From Klebsormidium nitens (Eukaryota; Streptophyta; Klebsormidiophyceae; Klebsormidiales; Klebsormidiaceae): a stretch of 36,678 bases of DNA. Position 1 is the first letter of the stretch. Every line of letters begins with the position of its first letter. Made by a program: the position numbers and the translations under genes. The DNA lies in NCBI GenBank assembly GCA_000708835.1, contig DF237109.1:129990-166667 (forward strand), read 5' to 3'. Below are positions 10,801 through 20,728 of this stretch, one piece after another. The notes beneath the pieces are model-generated. The model searched no databases. It saw only the letters and a program-made list of their open reading frames with translations, and was not told where the DNA came from.

Positions 10801-12103
10801 AGCGGCCTCGGGGGGGAGCTTGTTCGGTGGGCTCGCAACCGGGGGGCCCTCTGCAGCTAGCACCACGGCCCCCTCGTTTGGGACGGGGGGCTTGTTTGGT
10901 GCGCCCACCCAGACCCCCGGGCCGTCGGCTGCTGCCAGCCCTAGCATCTTCGGTGAGCCTGGCTTATGTGCCGAGATCCTAGTATGCAGAGGGCACGGGA
11001 CTCGTGGCCCTGTCAGCATGCTGCGGCGAAGCTGGATTGTCATTGCTCGTTCAGTGGATCAGGGCCGGGCCGTTGTGTTGGGTAGGGCCGGCTTTAATGG
11101 CCTCGGCTGGACTCTTCTCTGAGTGGAAGGAGGGAACGTACGTTAAAGGGCATCCGGCTTCGCAAGTTTGGACGCTTCCATGGAAACAATCTACGTGCAC
11201 TGTGCCGGCTTCCACCCCGTTTTCTGCCCCGTGCGCTTTTCGGTCAAATTGCAATAATGCGTAGAGTTAACGCCCGTGGGTCAGAATGCTGGTATTGGGC
11301 TCGCCCGTCCGCCCCAGGGTCATTTGATCCTTAAGCGCTCGCACGCACGGATTCTACCAAGGCAACGAAATGGGCCGGAGCCTCGCCCAGTTACCACCGG
11401 GTTACATCGACCAAAGCTCAAAGCTCCTGTAAGTAAGCAGACTCTGCTTTCAAAATCTTGACCGCGCCAGTGTCTCGTTCAATTTGCAGGCGCCCCTTCG
11501 TCGACTCCGGCCTTTGGCGCCCCCGCGGCCGCCGCCGCCCCCGCCACCCCGGCCTTCGGGGGAGCCTTTGGCGCCGCCACTCCGACAACTCCGGCCACAG
11601 CCCCTGCCCCGGCCTTCGGTAAGCCAACCACAGTAAACGCGGTGAACCCGGCGTGATTGGTTCCGTATTGCCAACGAATCTGCAACACGTTTGTGCTTCA
11701 TGATTGAGGGGCGTTGCCCTGCGACTCAGAGTCCTTCTCTGAACTTCAAAAAGTTCGAGCCCATTTTGAAGTTCGAACCCTTGTCAAGCGCTCCTCCCCT
11801 CGGTCCAGGCGCACCTGCTTCTGGAGCCGCTCCTGCGTGGAGTCTGCAGGCGCCCCCAACCACGGTGAGTGCATTGCCCTGGTCGGACAGCGGCTGACCA
11901 GAGCCAGATTGCAAACTGCCCAAAATGGAACTGTGCTGACTCCTTCAATTGTCGATGTTAGAGGACTTGGTGGGTTGACGAGCTTTCTTGAAATCGTTGG
12001 CGACGCAAATCTGTATCACAGCCCGCGCCCTCATCACAATACGTGTCGCTTTCTCTGGATGCAGGCAACGCGGCCAAAGCCTCGCGCGGCTAGACGAAAG
12101 TAA
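7856..12103 (+). CDS. NUP58: Nucleoporin NUP58 (FG nucleoporin of the NUP62-54-58 central channel complex)
   Basis: This is a structural and FG-repeat component of the nuclear pore central channel, acting with NUP62 and NUP54. Exons are 7856-7979, 8280-8382, 8628-8742, 9068-9261, 9591-9789, 10102-10335, 10670-10952, 11490-11618, 11809-11864 and 12065-12103, giving 491 residues. The N-terminus MSFFGFGTG is followed by a short Gln-rich run. The coiled-coil core carries EYRDESQRLDQCARLYD (about residues 80-97), LPSPYLSSAVSSFE, LHNVHTFFLHVAAQ and the family signature RGDERDPFLEADRRE (about 267-281). The C-terminal third is Ala/Pro-rich with SLFG, GLFG, SIFG and AFG repeats, and the protein ends with a basic tail, RPKPRAARRK. 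The ATG is in context CAGCAATGTC. Intron 9262-9590 is GC-AG (CAG/GCAAGT). Human NUP58 is somewhat longer (about 600 residues). A UGUAA motif follows at 12637. Confidence 0.93.
11741..11774 (+). repeat. Intronic hairpin, 11-bp perfect stem
   Basis: GAACTTCAAAA (11741-11751) and its exact reverse complement TTTTGAAGTTC (11764-11774) flank a 12-nt loop. The hairpin lies in the 190-nt NUP58 intron 11619-11808, about 34 nt before the acceptor of a 56-nt exon. It could affect branch-point access, but no function is shown. Confidence 0.6.
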
Positions 12104-12636
12104 TCAACTCCTTATGGTCCAACACGAAAGTGCAGCAGCTTGACGTCCAGATACGTCTTCTGTTACCTGGACATTCTGACTCTGCATTCGTCTCCACCTG
12201 AATGGTACTGACTTTCGTCGGCTGAAGTCCGGAGAACAAGCCGACCAAACGCAAGGACGGGCATGTGTTGCTTGAGGCGTCTGGTATTGACCCGTCACGT
12301 TCGCAAGGTTGCTCGGTCGGGCCACTGTTTGTGCAGACATGCTGACTAGCAGTATCCCGCTTCAATGTTCGAAGCAGCCTGCCGAAAGCTTATCGCAGGT
12401 GTTCAAATTGAGCGATCCCATATAGGGGACACACCGTCCGCACTGGTGCATCACTTGCCACTCGCCTGCCTTCGCCAGCCCGTGCGTGTACGTGCGACTG
12501 CAGTGCCATGTGACGTGCAGCCTGCTTGAAGCCCCAGGCACCGGGGTGACCGAACTCCGAGCATGCAGAACCCTCATTCTTGTGGCCGGCCGCCCGCATA
12601 TGTGGTCAGTTGAAAGCAGCACGTGAATACTTGGAT

Positions 12637-12641
12637 TGTAA
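12637..12641 (+). terminator. Candidate UGUAA polyadenylation signal of NUP58
   Basis: TGTAA is the first such pentamer after the NUP58 stop codon, 533 nt downstream. UGUAA is the standard green-algal poly(A) signal. A pentamer also occurs by chance, so the call rests on motif and position only. Confidence 0.4.
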
Positions 12642-13769
12642 ACAAGACACTGACAGCCTGAGCTGAGCCTAGCTGGCTGCCAGCTGCCGGCCGGGCAATA
12701 ACTGCGCGGCGCTGCCTGATAGAATCATGGCATGTGAGCTTTTATAATGCATTGAAAGTATTGAGACGGACTCCGGCCGTGATTGATTGTGCCCTGCAAT
12801 TATATGACGCGTTTGCCCCGCAATCGAAGTCGGATATCTGGCACACGAGGTGCTGGCCCATGGCGGTTTCTCTGTGCGTGGCCGGCATATATGTGCAGCT
12901 GTGGCGCGCTAGCCTCAGTGCGACACGCACTGCGCATGGTCTGCAGCCCGCCCGCCTATGTAGCCTCAGTGGCGGCAGCTAATACCGTACTCCCCGGCAT
13001 GATTATTCCGAATAAATTATAAATACAATTATCTGCATTCGCGGAGAGGATCAGAAATTCGGGTTTTGCATTCGGTCGGAAAGTGCAAATTCGGAAAGGT
13101 TAAATTAAACTAAGAGTTAAGTTGAATTAAAGCCGAGAAACCGCTAAAATCAGCCTAGCTTGAAACCCTTCTCCTAGTGTAAAACATAAGGTATTCGGAT
13201 TCGATCTGTTTGGTCGGAATCACCATAGATAATTCACCAGAGCTAGCCGCCTGTGTACGTGGTCGGATTCTTGCATGGAAAATATTTCTAGGAAATTCCA
13301 TTCGGAATGATCACCGAGGAGTACGGTATTCAAGTTTTGCCGGTGCTCAGTGCACATGGGTCTAGCAGTAGCTCAAGTTCCCGGTCCCCGGCGCGGCGCG
13401 CGCTGGGCAGCCGCGCTCGCAAATCCGACATGCATAGTCGATGTAGCTTACATATACTGCATCATAACTTTTAGGCGGCTGCTCGCCAGATCCATGCAAT
13501 CAAATCTGACTATGGACCCGCATTCCAACGCAACCATTGAAATGTACTGCGTTCAGCGCGCCCATGCCGCAGGTAAATGTCGCACCGGCCTGCTGCCCAT
13601 CCGACATCATTGTTGCATTGATGTTAGTACTGGGCAGTAGACATAATTCTGGTCAACATGGCCCAAGAGCCAATTCGTGTGACACTGAGTGTAATTCCTG
13701 AGTCATTCTCAAGAACCAGAACGGGCCGCCGCATGATGGTATGAGCAGGCACGTTCTAGAGCACCCTCC

Positions 13770-13774
13770 TTACA
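13770..13774 (-). terminator. Candidate UGUAA polyadenylation signal of dymeclin
   Basis: TGTAA reads on the minus strand 222 nt beyond the dymeclin stop codon and is the first one met. It fits a green-algal poly(A) signal by motif and distance. Confidence 0.45.
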
Positions 13775-13995
13775 CTGCGGCCTGCACTAGGTAAGTGTAC
13801 ATACTTCCGAGTTCAGGTCGATAAGCTCTGAAAGGCCGTGCTGGGGTCATGCAGTTGATGTCAACAGCCAGCCAACATTATTTGCACTTGAAAGGAGAGG
13901 AGACAAACCTCCTATCCTACTTCATCTTCAAGTGCTGTATAAGCCCCGTTCTTCCCAAACGCTTTCGATCGACCTGCGACGAGCACAGTTGCAAC

Positions 13996-16900
13996 CTATA
14001 CTGACTCACGTGGCGTGTCCGCATAGTCCGAAGCTGCATCGTAACCCACGTCGTAAGCATCATGGTTTTGGATGTCCTCTAGCTGTAGGTCTGCGTGCTG
14101 GCTGTTCGGGAAGAGCGTGATGCAGCCGGGGTCCCAGGGGATGCCGCTCTGCGCTACGACCAGCGTCCACACGTACGGAATGAAGAACTCCTCGGGGTGC
14201 AGCTCCTCCTCGTACGTAAACCGCAGCTCCGTGAACATCTGCCGAGAGGTGTGAACGCAGTATCGCTTGAGCATAACTGTATTTGACTAGTTTCAATTTG
14301 ACGGACCGCAGCATGCGCCACTGACTTCGACAGAATGCTCTGATCTTTCTTCCGCCTTGCTGGATGAGTCCTCCATCATGGTGGCTCAGTCTTTTGCGGA
14401 ACGAAAAGAGATGCTTGTGCCATCCACAAGTCTCCAACGGAATGGTGAAGGCGAGAGGAGGCATCAGAAAGGTGAGAGAGCGGCTCGACTGGATCAAGAC
14501 ACCAGCGGTCTTCCGTTGGAAGGCAATTTGCGAGGCGGGGCGGGGCGCGGGCGTACCTTCATGCCCTCCCCTCGCCATTGTCGCGCGTTGGCGACGACGA
14601 CCTGCAGCACGCGCTCCACGCTGACCTCGCCCACGCTGAGGCGCGAGTCGTCCATGCGCACGTTGAAGAAGTCGAGCACCTGCGCGCGACAGCAGCAACG
14701 GCGTTGAAACCGCCGTCAAGAGCCACAACAACCAGCACCAGCGCTCAAGCTTCATCACAAGATTCTGAATACGCAACTGCATCGAGTCCGACCAAGCACG
14801 CCTCTAAACAAGGGACCCGCCAAGAAGCGCTTGGTGCCTGTCTGAAGACGAGGTCCTGCCAAAAGTCCTTACCGTGAAAATGTTTTCTAAAAGCTCGTAA
14901 AAGCGAGGGTGGTTTCGAAAGGGTTGGAAGAGTTCTTGTCGATGGAGGAGAGCATACACAACCTGCACAGAGGTGCAGCAGCGCAGATTTAGCTGGCGTA
15001 ACGAGCACGTGCAGAGGAGCGACCCGCAAGCATAGCAGCACCTGGGCAAGTGGCTGACGCACCCGCTTCGTCCAGCAACTCCCAAAAGGGCTTCCATCGC
15101 TTGCGTCCGATCCCTCTGTATCTATTGCGGGCAGACCACGGCCGGCATCGACTTACAGTGAGGGCCTTCCTCTCGAAGTGGCTATGGAACACGCTGTCAA
15201 AAGGCACCAACTGGACACTGCCCTGACGCAGCTTTCGGAAGTTCTCCCTGGCTCCTAAAGATTGACTTCCTTCATATTTAATGTACTGGGCCGCATCTTA
15301 TTTAGCGTTCTTTTGAGTCTTCTCCGGCGTGTTGGCTCCTCACCTCGGGGTTGCGCGGCAGGGCGTACGTCAGGATAGCGTTCATGATCTCGAGCACGAT
15401 GCGCAGGAAGTCGGTGTAGATGTGCAGCTCCGTTGGGACGCCCTCCGCGCCCTCGCCGCCGCCAGCCTCCGGCGCAGCAGCCGAGGGGCCGCCAGAGGCG
15501 AGGGACGCCGGGGAGGGGCCGGCGCGGGCCGCTGCATCCGACAGCCGCGTGTACCTGGACCACAACCAGGCGGCGCAAAGTGAGGTGAAGCCTAAACGTG
15601 AATGCTCGAATCATGTTTTCGCAACAAGCCTGGCTTCTCCTCAAAGTACAAGTTCCCATTGGTCGTACTGAAGGACTGCCTACTCAAGCAGTTAGCTGCT
15701 TTCTGCACACCCCGTGGTTTGAGGCGACGGTGGTATTTCAGGCTTAATCAAGAAGCAAGCCGCAAGGTCAGGTAGAGGGCGAGGCCATATGGCGCGCATC
15801 TCGCCCTCACTTTTTGGCGAGCATGTCGAAAAGGCTGACGAGGCGCTGCGCCGCATAGGCGTTGAGGTGGTGCGCGTGGGGGGCCATGTTGGCCAGCGTG
15901 GCCAGGCAGTTGGTGTGCAAATACACGTCCTGCGCAGGAAACAAGTGGGCAGCCGCTCAACGACTTCGGTCAACGAGTGGGCTCAGCGAAACACAACGGC
16001 AAGCGACCAACACGAGAAAAATACTCCATCGTCGTAACACCATATTCGTGAAGCATCAAAAATCCTTAAGAAAATTCCTGCGGAACTGAGATGGTAGCAA
16101 GCGCCAGTAAAATGGAGGAAGCATGTAGGTTTACTCGTAAGAAGGCCAGCAGAATCAAGACAGGTCCTCGTCAACGATCAGAGGCTACCTACAAAAGGTG
16201 ACCCCGTTCGACCAGCTGAAGGTCACTCGACGGAGGAGCATTGGGTGATTTGGCACTGACCCTGAGCTTGGAGAGGTTGTACTTGACGGTGCGGATGAGG
16301 ATGACGACCATGAGGCTGCCGAGCGAGGTGCGCTGCAGGAGGCGCTCGCGGTACCAGGGCACGCCGGTCAGCGGCAGCTTGTGCACGTTGGCGTTGAAGG
16401 ACGCGTCCTGGCTCAGGATGAGCAAAATGATGAGCAGCATGTAGATCTGATTGGGCGTGCGCGCCGCCGCGCAGTAGAGCACCTCCAGCAGCGGCAGCAG
16501 CAGCGTGTCCAGGTCGGTGCGCACGAGGACGTACTCGAGGAAGGCGGGGTTGGCGTGCAGCAGGCTGTAAAGCAGCAGCGTGCTTGTGTCCGCCTTGAGG
16601 CACGCGCCCAGGCAGTCGTACAGCCGTGCGTACGACACGCGCACCACCGCCCCGAACTGACCCGCCGGGCTCATGCTCGCGTCCACCGCGTCAACTGGAC
16701 ACGAGGAAGAGGATGCAACGGGTTAAAGGGTAGGCGTCAGCTGGCTCAAACGAAGTTATCAACACAGACATCTGTGTCATTGCCGTGGCTGTGCGCCCCT
16801 GTCGAAACACTGTGGCACCTTGCCAAATGTAGTCGCCTGGAGCTCGACCCAAATTATGCTTTCACAGCTGTCTCGCCGAACCAGGTCGTAAGTTCTTTCG

Positions 16901-18947
16901 ACTCACAGTCTGCGTCTCGCGCTGTGCAGAGCGCTTTCCGGAAGGGGTTGTCGACGCCTGCGCTCCCGCCGCCCCCCTCCTCGCCCGTGTGCTCGTCCTC
17001 CGGTGCCGCGTTGGCCGCGTTGGTGTGCCCGAAGTGCACCAGGACCAGTAGCAGCAGCAGGCTGTTGTTTGCAAGCGGGGTCTGTGGCGTGCCGGGGGGG
17101 CTCACCAGGTACGAGTACGCAGTGTACGGCAACAGGAACACGCTCGCTGCAGAAGAGGGCGGGACCCCGGTCAGGACGGTCATTACAGCACCTTCCCGCA
17201 TGTTGTGGCAGTATGCGGTTCGTTGCTTGCAGCTTTCAGTTGCCCAACTGGTGGAGCGATTGCGACCAACCGTAAACATCATCCTCTTCTTAGCGCAGAT
17301 CCCCAAAAAACGATCCGTTCGTGACTCCTCTGGCTAAGCAGGTAAAGCGCATCCGCTGGGGCTGCTGTATCTTACCCACGGAGGAGCCCACCCTGCGCAG
17401 GACTCCCGCGTTCGGGGCTGTACCGTCCTCCGGGGTGCGCGTGTACAAGGGGAGGCGGGCGGGGGCGGGTTGCTGCGCCATGTACAGCAGCAACAGGCGC
17501 CGCACAAACGGACCCGCCAGGTCGTGCTGAGGAACACGAGGAACAATCACGGGCTTCAGGACTCTTGCGAAGGAGGCATACCTTGACAGTTGAGATCCCC
17601 TGAGCCGGCAAGTCACAAAAAGCAACCACACTCTTGGGGCTGTGCAAGGGAATCGTGAAGAATTTGAGGGGTTGCATGACTACTTGGTGTTCGGAGTAGG
17701 TTCCCCTTACCTGCTGCATGGCGGCATCTAGGAAGAGGTGGGAGGCGGCCAGGCTGGCGGCGTGGAGCTGGGTGGCAAACATGACGAGGAGCAGGTTGAC
17801 GCACTCCAGCTGGAGCAGGTACAGCGCAGCGCTGCATCAAGGCACGGGGCTAGCAAAGTCAAGCATACCACACTTGTCAGAGTAGGGCCAGATGATTCAG
17901 AGAGACCGTCATTTTAGTCAAGGAGCCATATGCGTTTGACAGCAAAAGTTCCCAATCAGGAAACGGCACGGGAACCTACCTGACCTCCGTATTGGCGACG
18001 AAAGCGAGGAGTGCCCTGACGGTTGGAAGAAGCAAGTCTGCATAGACAGGTGAATGGGCCACGATCAGACAGACATCTCATTATCATAAAGTCCAGAAGT
18101 GAGTACAGGAAGGAATCAGAGTTGCTAGGGGCACTACAAAAGTAGGCCAAACTTTCCTGAGTGTATGGATGGTATAACTTGACCCAACTATGTGCCCCAG
18201 AAAGATTTTCAATTCATGCTCGACGAAGTGCCAGGTTGAATCGTAGGGCGCCACGCCATGCCATCTGCCTCTGTGCCCTGTATGCCGTGCATTTCTTTCC
18301 CGCCTCACCTGCGGGAGCGCCCTGTTCCCCCCTCATCACCAGGTGGCGGCCGATCTCCTCGCTGCTGTACAGCTCCACCAGGTGCTTCACAAAGAGGCGC
18401 GTGAAGTACACCGTGTTCACCGCCTTCACCGGCAGCTCCTTGGCGGACCCCGCGCCCTCCAGCTCGCGGATGAGGTGGATCAGCAGCTTGGGGAAGTGAC
18501 CCGTCCACGCATTGTGGTGGACTGCACGAGGGGCGTGCGTATCAGCAACAGCGACAGGAAAATGACGCCTCAGAATAGGGGAGAGAGAATCACGGAATTA
18601 TGGCTTGCTTAAAAACAACCTGAATATGAACGACTGCTTTTGTGATGAACGCCTCAGATATAACTGCCACCATCATAGCCTCCACCCGGGCAGCCAACAT
18701 GAGGAGTGTTGCTTGTAAGGAATGAGACGAGATATCGGGGCTTGCCCCAATTGCCCTCACCTAGTTGAGCACATGCTTGGCGGGTTGCGGCATCCACTTC
18801 CTGAGGATTCAGCTTGGAGAGGGGAAACGGGAATGCGAGAAGCTCGTTCCAAAATGCATCATCCAGTGGAATGGCATCTTTTCCCGTGAAGCGGTTTATC
18901 AGGCGCTGATGATCTTCCAGCACTGAGGTTGATTCTGCAGCGCCCAT
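13996..18947 (-). CDS. DYM: Dymeclin (Golgi-associated, N-myristoylated)
   Basis: This is the algal dymeclin, a peripheral protein that shuttles between cytosol and Golgi in animals and supports Golgi organisation and secretion. Exons on the minus strand are 18947-18761, 18521-18309, 18037-17980, 17831-17711, 17526-17376, 17146-16907, 16694-16261, 15929-15811, 15554-15344, 14962-14873, 14679-14557 and 14238-13996, giving 729 residues. That is close to plant dymeclins and longer than human (669). The start MGAAES keeps the Gly2 needed for myristoylation. Signatures are [18 protein letters not shown] (residues 29-46), [111 protein letters not shown] and [17 protein letters not shown]. All introns are GT-AG and all phases agree. 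A GTGAGT just before the stop could be a donor for one more exon. Confidence 0.95.
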
Positions 18948-19770
18948 GATTGTCACGACGCGGCTGGACTTTCCAGATGCTGTGGTTGGAGTCCAACACA
19001 ATGGGGCGTATCCGGAGGGGTTCCAGACAAACCACAAATCAGAACACTGAACACTGCTTGAAACACCAATTCAAATGCCTAGCAGTCCCAGTTCATGAAA
19101 TGGTTCGAAGATCTTAAATCAGGGTTGATCGGTGCATGATGTTGTGAGCAAAAATGCAAGAAAATCCCTAAAAATGGCACCACATTCAATTGGAGGGTGG
19201 CTATTGCTCTGCGGCTATAAGCCTGTTTTCAGCCGACAGCGCGTCGTCTCTCACATGTTCTATGTGGCAGGCGTTCATGTGCTAGCTTTCAATGTTTGAA
19301 ATTTGCTTCCCACATTGAAGTTGGGGCACCCAATGTCCCGCTCATCACCACGCTTCCCTGCATCTCTTCTTGGAGGACCGAGGACCTTGGGCCTCTGCAT
19401 AACCGTTTCTTTTCAATGAATGAGCGCCCTCCCAACGTTCACGAGCGCCATCATCATGCGATTGTCTACCATGTCCCCACTACTACTGCCCGGCCATGCT
19501 TGAAGTTGAGGGCATTTTTCCTGGTGAAGCTGGTGACACTGAGTCTGAAGACACTTCTACTTGAACTAAAAGTTCTACGGTACTACTAGCTTGAGCTCAT
19601 TGCAGCTTGCGAGCGTGTTCACCTGGTGGGTCGAACACCTAGAGAGTAAGGAATGTGTACCCAGCTATAGATCTTTACGCGGAATTGTCTAGGGGTTCTA
19701 CCGCAAAGCACTCCCCGGATGTCCTAGCTCTCGAACACATCACAGCTGAACTGCCAGTGCCGCAAAACGT

Positions 19771-20133
19771 ACAAAGTTTGCGAACAGAATTCGGGAGAAT
19801 CGTGTTCGGACGGTACCGGACCAAATATGGCAGCGCACGGTATGCACCGTCGCTTCTCGTGCGGTACCTAGCCGCAGAAGCAACCGGGCACTCGTGGTGC
19901 TTTAGGGTTAAGTAAAAAAGCAGTGACGGTATGTTAGGGTTACGCCACTTCCCTGTGACGGTTTGTTAGAGTTACGGCCCTACCCTGTCACTGCTCTACG
20001 ATTAGGGTTCCTACTAACGGCTAAGCCACTGACCTTCGGGTTCTGGTGTGTCCTTCCTGCTACCCGACCACTTTCAAGTGTCCGAACAGGTTGTCCGTGT
20101 CCGATTCTCCCAAATTCTATTCGCAAACTTTGT
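19771..20133. repeat. Diverged inverted repeat with 32-nt core
   Basis: 19771-19802 matches the reverse complement of 20102-20133 at 30 of 32 positions, and both mismatches are C/T. Weaker similarity extends to either side. The arms are separated by 299 nt. Translated in the matching frame, both arms read QSLR(T/I)EFGRI. This may be two decayed copies of one element in opposite orientation, or terminal repeats of a small non-autonomous transposon. Confidence 0.6.
19901..20010. repeat. 32-bp tandem repeat with telobox-like TTAGGGTT motifs
   Basis: Two adjacent 32-nt units (19921-19952 and 19953-19984) share GTGACGGT, TGTTAG and GTTACG. TTAGGGTT occurs at 19902-19909, 19934-19941 and 20002-20009. 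AGCAGTGAC at 19919-19927 is the inverse of GTCACTGCT at 19987-19995. The cluster sits about 720-830 nt before the cyclin H ATG. Confidence 0.6.
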
Positions 20134-20728
20134 GCCTCTTGCGCCAGTGCCAGTGCAAGCTCTCGTCCATTGTTGAGCACGAATTGCCAGGACGCCACAC
20201 CCTTGCAAGTTGCATGATCCTGCCTTGGCTGCATCAGTGAATGGCGTTTCGCTAGCAACTCAGTACGCTGACATCTAAACGGCACGAGCTTGCCAGGCAG
20301 ACCGTCAACCCAATTGGCACAGGAAGGGCAGCAGTACGAGAGCAGCGGTGGGGAGAATTCTGCCTAGCTGCATCCGGTGGTGGGCTTAGGCAAGCACCCT
20401 TCCCCAGTTGAGAACAGGTATGGTTAGTCATGACAATTGTGCCTCTCCCAATGTTGCCTTTATGTAGTGTCCTGATCATACATATGCAAATGTGCATCTG
20501 ATTGGCCTTCCTGCAGGACTTGACTCTTTGCTGGCTTTCATGTTGAAGCATGTTCAGAAGTCGAGTCGGTGACTGCCTTACCAACCAACAAGCTGTCGTT
20601 CACAATTTGGCGCAAGCACCATGTCGAAACTCTATGCATTAAGTCACACTTCTGGCAGCCTTTGCAAGCATCTTTACATACCACCACGTGATCTTCTCCT
20701 TTCCTGTAGTGGCTGTGGCGCTGCTTAC

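Larger units (their letters stand above)
12104..13995. other. Convergent intergenic region between NUP58 and dymeclin
   Basis: This is about 1.9 kb between two gene 3' ends. It contains both 3' UTRs with candidate UGUAA signals at 12637 (plus) and 13774 (minus). A segment around 13000-13330 is AT-richer and scattered with ATTCGG/TCGGAA words. A 96-codon plus frame at 13350-13640 has no recognisable motif. No gene is called. Confidence 0.5.
18948..20728. other. Divergent intergenic region between dymeclin and cyclin H
   Basis: This 1.78-kb upstream region is shared by two divergent genes. It holds a diverged inverted repeat (19771-19802 and 20102-20133), a 32-bp tandem repeat and three TTAGGGTT motifs (19902-20009). 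Frames in it (19655-19915 plus and 20285-19980 minus) have no known domain. I read it as promoters plus possible mobile-element remains. Confidence 0.5.

Noticed and set aside
13350-13640. 96-codon plus frame in the convergent gap
   Set aside because: No motif, biased to a short region, and inside probable 3' UTR or repeat remnants.
16381-17337. 318-codon plus-strand open frame
   Set aside because: It is antisense to dymeclin exons 6-7, whose frame is backed by strong family motifs and consistent splice phases.
19301-20300. A complete small transposon
   Set aside because: Inverted repeats exist, but no transposase frame, no clear target-site duplication and no sharp termini can be seen.
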